Assembly (NCBI GenBank): GCA_030642025.1
Contig: DAOWOO010000043.1
Coordinates: forward strand, 1-8,284
Direction of reading: 5' to 3'
From: Candidatus Zixiibacteriota bacterium
GTDB taxonomy: Bacteria; Zixibacteria; MSB-5A5; GN15; PGXB01
DNA length: 8,284 nucleotides
The notes under the pieces are model-generated. The model did not search any database and was not told the DNA's origin. It saw only the letters and a program-made list of their open reading frames with translations. A program made the translations under genes and the position numbers. This document shows, in pieces, positions 7,301 through 8,284 of this stretch. Positions within the stretch are counted from its first letter, which is position 1, and every line of letters begins with the position of its first letter.

Positions 7301-8284
7301 AGGAGTTCTCTATTGCGGTACATCTGGAAAATATTTCAGATTTTGCAGTTAATAATCTTTCGGTTGGCATTATTCCCGAGGGTTCTTCCCAGCCGACTGT
7401 TACAGTGTCAAATATATCAATTGGGGCGCATTCCGGATATGATGCTTATCTTGATCTGACGGCTCCGATGATAACCACCCCGACCCTGATCTATAAGGCT
7501 GTAATAGAAGCTTCCGATGCGGTAATCCTTCCGCCTGAAGATGATGCGGTCGCCATTGTTGTCCAGTCGCCAGCCGAAATAGAACTGGACTACTTTGTCG
7601 CCGGTATATATAACGGAATAGTCAGTTTCGGGGAGCCTTTTACTATTTCGGCCTTTCTTAGAAATAACGGCGAGGCCGAGGCCGGGCCGGGCGAAATATC
7701 CCTGGTCATAGACGGGGTTAATTTTGGAATTGCGGATTCAACGGCTGTTGCCATTGCGCCCGGTGATAGGGCGGATTTTCTGCTGACGGCGCCGACCTTT
7801 TCTGTCACGGCTGATCTTGATTTGAAAATTTCATCGATACCACTGGATATAAACACCGATCAACCGGCGCCGGTCACCGTTGGTTCGGCCGTCATTCCGA
7901 TTGCCGTCGAATCCGGAGATGCGAAGCTGGTTATTACCGGGCATTCGGCCCCCTCGCCATTGATTATCGAAGGAAGTCTGGCGGAGTTGTTCACACTGGA
8001 AATATATAATAAGACAAGCGGATCCTTGAATCTGGTTGAACTCAAGTCAGCACTTATCGGAATAAAGGATAAATTCAATAACCCGGTCTTGCCAGACCAG
8101 GTAGTTATTCCGGATGAATCCGGCTTTTTCGAAAACGACGAGATGGTAAGCATGGGTCAGGTTGTCATTAAAAGGTTGATATTTGGATTTTCCGATTTTA
8201 TTCTGGAGCCCCGAGAGACCCGCATTATAACCTTCAAAGGCAAATTCAGGGAATCGATTTCTTTGAAAGAATTGAAAATTTCAA
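4399..8284 (+). CDS. Giant secreted multi-domain protein with Ig-like and CARDB-like modules (N-terminal 1295 residues; continues past window)
   Basis: I translated this frame by hand: no stop from 4399 to the last base. An in-frame TAA at 4375-4377 leaves ATG 4399 as the first plausible start. Residues 1-25 are a Sec signal peptide: K2 and R4, a hydrophobic core (L9-V18), and cleavage after AFA (23-25). There is no lipobox cysteine. About 50-194 is a beta-rich domain ending in AGPSFSERFEI. About 195-284 is a bacterial Ig (BIG)-like module with AWSLSDNYDNIGTI and TVGEGKVVATYEG. About 285-388 is a filamin/invasin-like module (TVTAYDGFGN 307-316, GVH 352-354). Related modules follow at 390-490 (AVDQFGHPAGG) and 491-590 (TSYDLYGNLKTD). 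About 595-825 is less clear and AT-rich in DNA. Residues 827-953, 954-1056 and 1057-1170 look like CARDB-type beta-sandwiches. No catalytic motif or transmembrane segment after the signal was seen. I infer an exported structural or adhesive surface protein; the missing C-terminus would show how it is anchored. Confidence 0.85.
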   Translation, partial: MKYRLLTKLLVPLLFLTVWPAGAFAVEITYGLPDTLQELNYWDESGRFTGGLASSVPGPGLQITVTPETGRVDALETYEINIIVPSVGFPRRGGMAFHFPSEIGLSQIHDISYSDNYDGDDLQPGFAFVFNNILAVLFKNGQPPPPGTEISLRISDLRSPIIADEYQITGLIFNRGFFVVAGPSFSERFEIFPDEPVALTVEPSGPFSLRAGETEFFTAQGYARFGNYITGLDVAWSLSDNYDNIGTIANGLLSAKTVGEGKVVATYEGLVAESGLITVIPGELVWFVMSGAPETSAIGQPFTSPITVTAYDGFGNIKIDHIGDIYFMSSDPAAELYHSIDNPYRFTLTDEGVHQFGGELFTLFTCGTQTISVTNGEIISVSGPIDIPCGEIVSFELIADGLITAGEPYEINIVNAVDQFGHPAGGMVTVSLVSGNPSPGGDEPVLRDIIVSGGEGSAEQFFYTAEEPLIELAVSSGFSITHRLTVLPAYPGGLVLDLQATQSVAHPLFGPGTITSYDLYGNLKTDFDASLSPVELAVNQGELTNSIIDRASDFVEGVVDLTGFDITYHGDPGEVEMSALSGGVELNTEELVYNGILINVLMDIHDTILVGEEIYIDIGLTNPGNYTPIFPMKEVRGFINTPGCPAEEKLLLPVAPGPMLIRDFYISCLELVQYSTDSLYYEVRAPYYFDGHDVTVFTKLVYPIYILPGISAIYDKGSLTVGNVLNSSTVDKIDMLINLSGVPDQMSPLVNAELYIENGSGSWQSLGSCDKPIVGGKVYLEFFDVSIPALYENDAYHSLALDLVISDNNRTIYLPRYEGFDSLFVHSPAELEYISGTLTPTVTPAGQMQSFEFDIEFTGSTSIDVDLDQTRFDLIYDGGMLTAELDADALILLPGTNHIVTEEVYIPDNPANGIFTPRLRLHGTELYVDRTDTLLFGGEVITVAGGPQVKIVSTDLITINPPYLNTGQEFSIAVHLENISDFAVNNLSVGIIPEGSSQPTVTVSNISIGAHSGYDAYLDLTAPMITTPTLIYKAVIEASDAVILPPEDDAVAIVVQSPAEIELDYFVAGIYNGIVSFGEPFTISAFLRNNGEAEAGPGEISLVIDGVNFGIADSTAVAIAPGDRADFLLTAPTFSVTADLDLKISSIPLDINTDQPAPVTVGSAVIPIAVESGDAKLVITGHSAPSPLIIEGSLAELFTLEIYNKTSGSLNLVELKSALIGIKDKFNNPVLPDQVVIPDESGFFENDEMVSMGQVVIKRLIFGFSDFILEPRETRIITFKGKFRESISLKELKIS

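Noticed and set aside
1..8284. A defence system, CRISPR array, toxin-antitoxin pair or biosynthetic cluster
   Set aside because: I looked for spaced direct repeats, paired small ORFs and signature enzyme motifs on both strands and found none. The window is housekeeping genes plus one large exported protein.

Overview
The window is bacterial chromosomal DNA with one gene direction throughout (all +). It probably comes from a Gram-negative or Gram-negative-like lineage of the FCB group or an uncultured candidate phylum such as Zixibacteria. That placement is inference. It rests on the gene order, the roughly 50% GC housekeeping genes with Shine-Dalgarno sites, and a very large Sec-exported protein built from Ig-like and CARDB-like beta-sandwich domains. 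No single marker here proves the phylum.

Region 1 (1-4128) is a compact housekeeping cluster. In order it holds the last 27 codons of pheT (phenylalanyl-tRNA synthetase beta chain), a 79-residue ZapB-like coiled-coil protein, zapA (FtsZ-ring-associated protein), rny (RNase Y, full length), ymdB (metallophosphoesterase of the YmdB/TIGR00282 family) and folD (methylene-tetrahydrofolate dehydrogenase/cyclohydrolase). The genes are separated by 5, 100, 95 and 8 bases. YmdB and FolD abut or overlap by one base, depending on the FolD start. The order joins Z-ring assembly, membrane-tethered mRNA decay with its known partner YmdB, and one-carbon metabolism. Key catalytic residues are visible in RNase Y, YmdB and FolD, and none of the genes looks damaged. 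A hairpin sits directly against the rny Shine-Dalgarno site.

Region 2 (4129-4398) is a 270-base AT-rich intergenic stretch (about 36% GC by hand count). I see no RNA gene and no convincing intrinsic terminator in it. It ends in a textbook extended -10 promoter (TGCTATAAT) so close to the next ATG that the transcript would be leaderless or nearly so.

Region 3 (4399-8284, open at the window edge) is one uninterrupted reading frame of at least 1295 codons. It encodes a secreted protein with a clear signal peptide and a chain of beta-sandwich modules. It has no stop codon and no visible enzyme motif. A central stretch of about 660 bases (6181-6840) falls to about 36% GC, against about 50% just upstream, and has different codon choice, which suggests a module of separate origin. 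This protein is the least explained object in the window. I found no CRISPR array, tRNA, rRNA, insertion sequence or phage gene.
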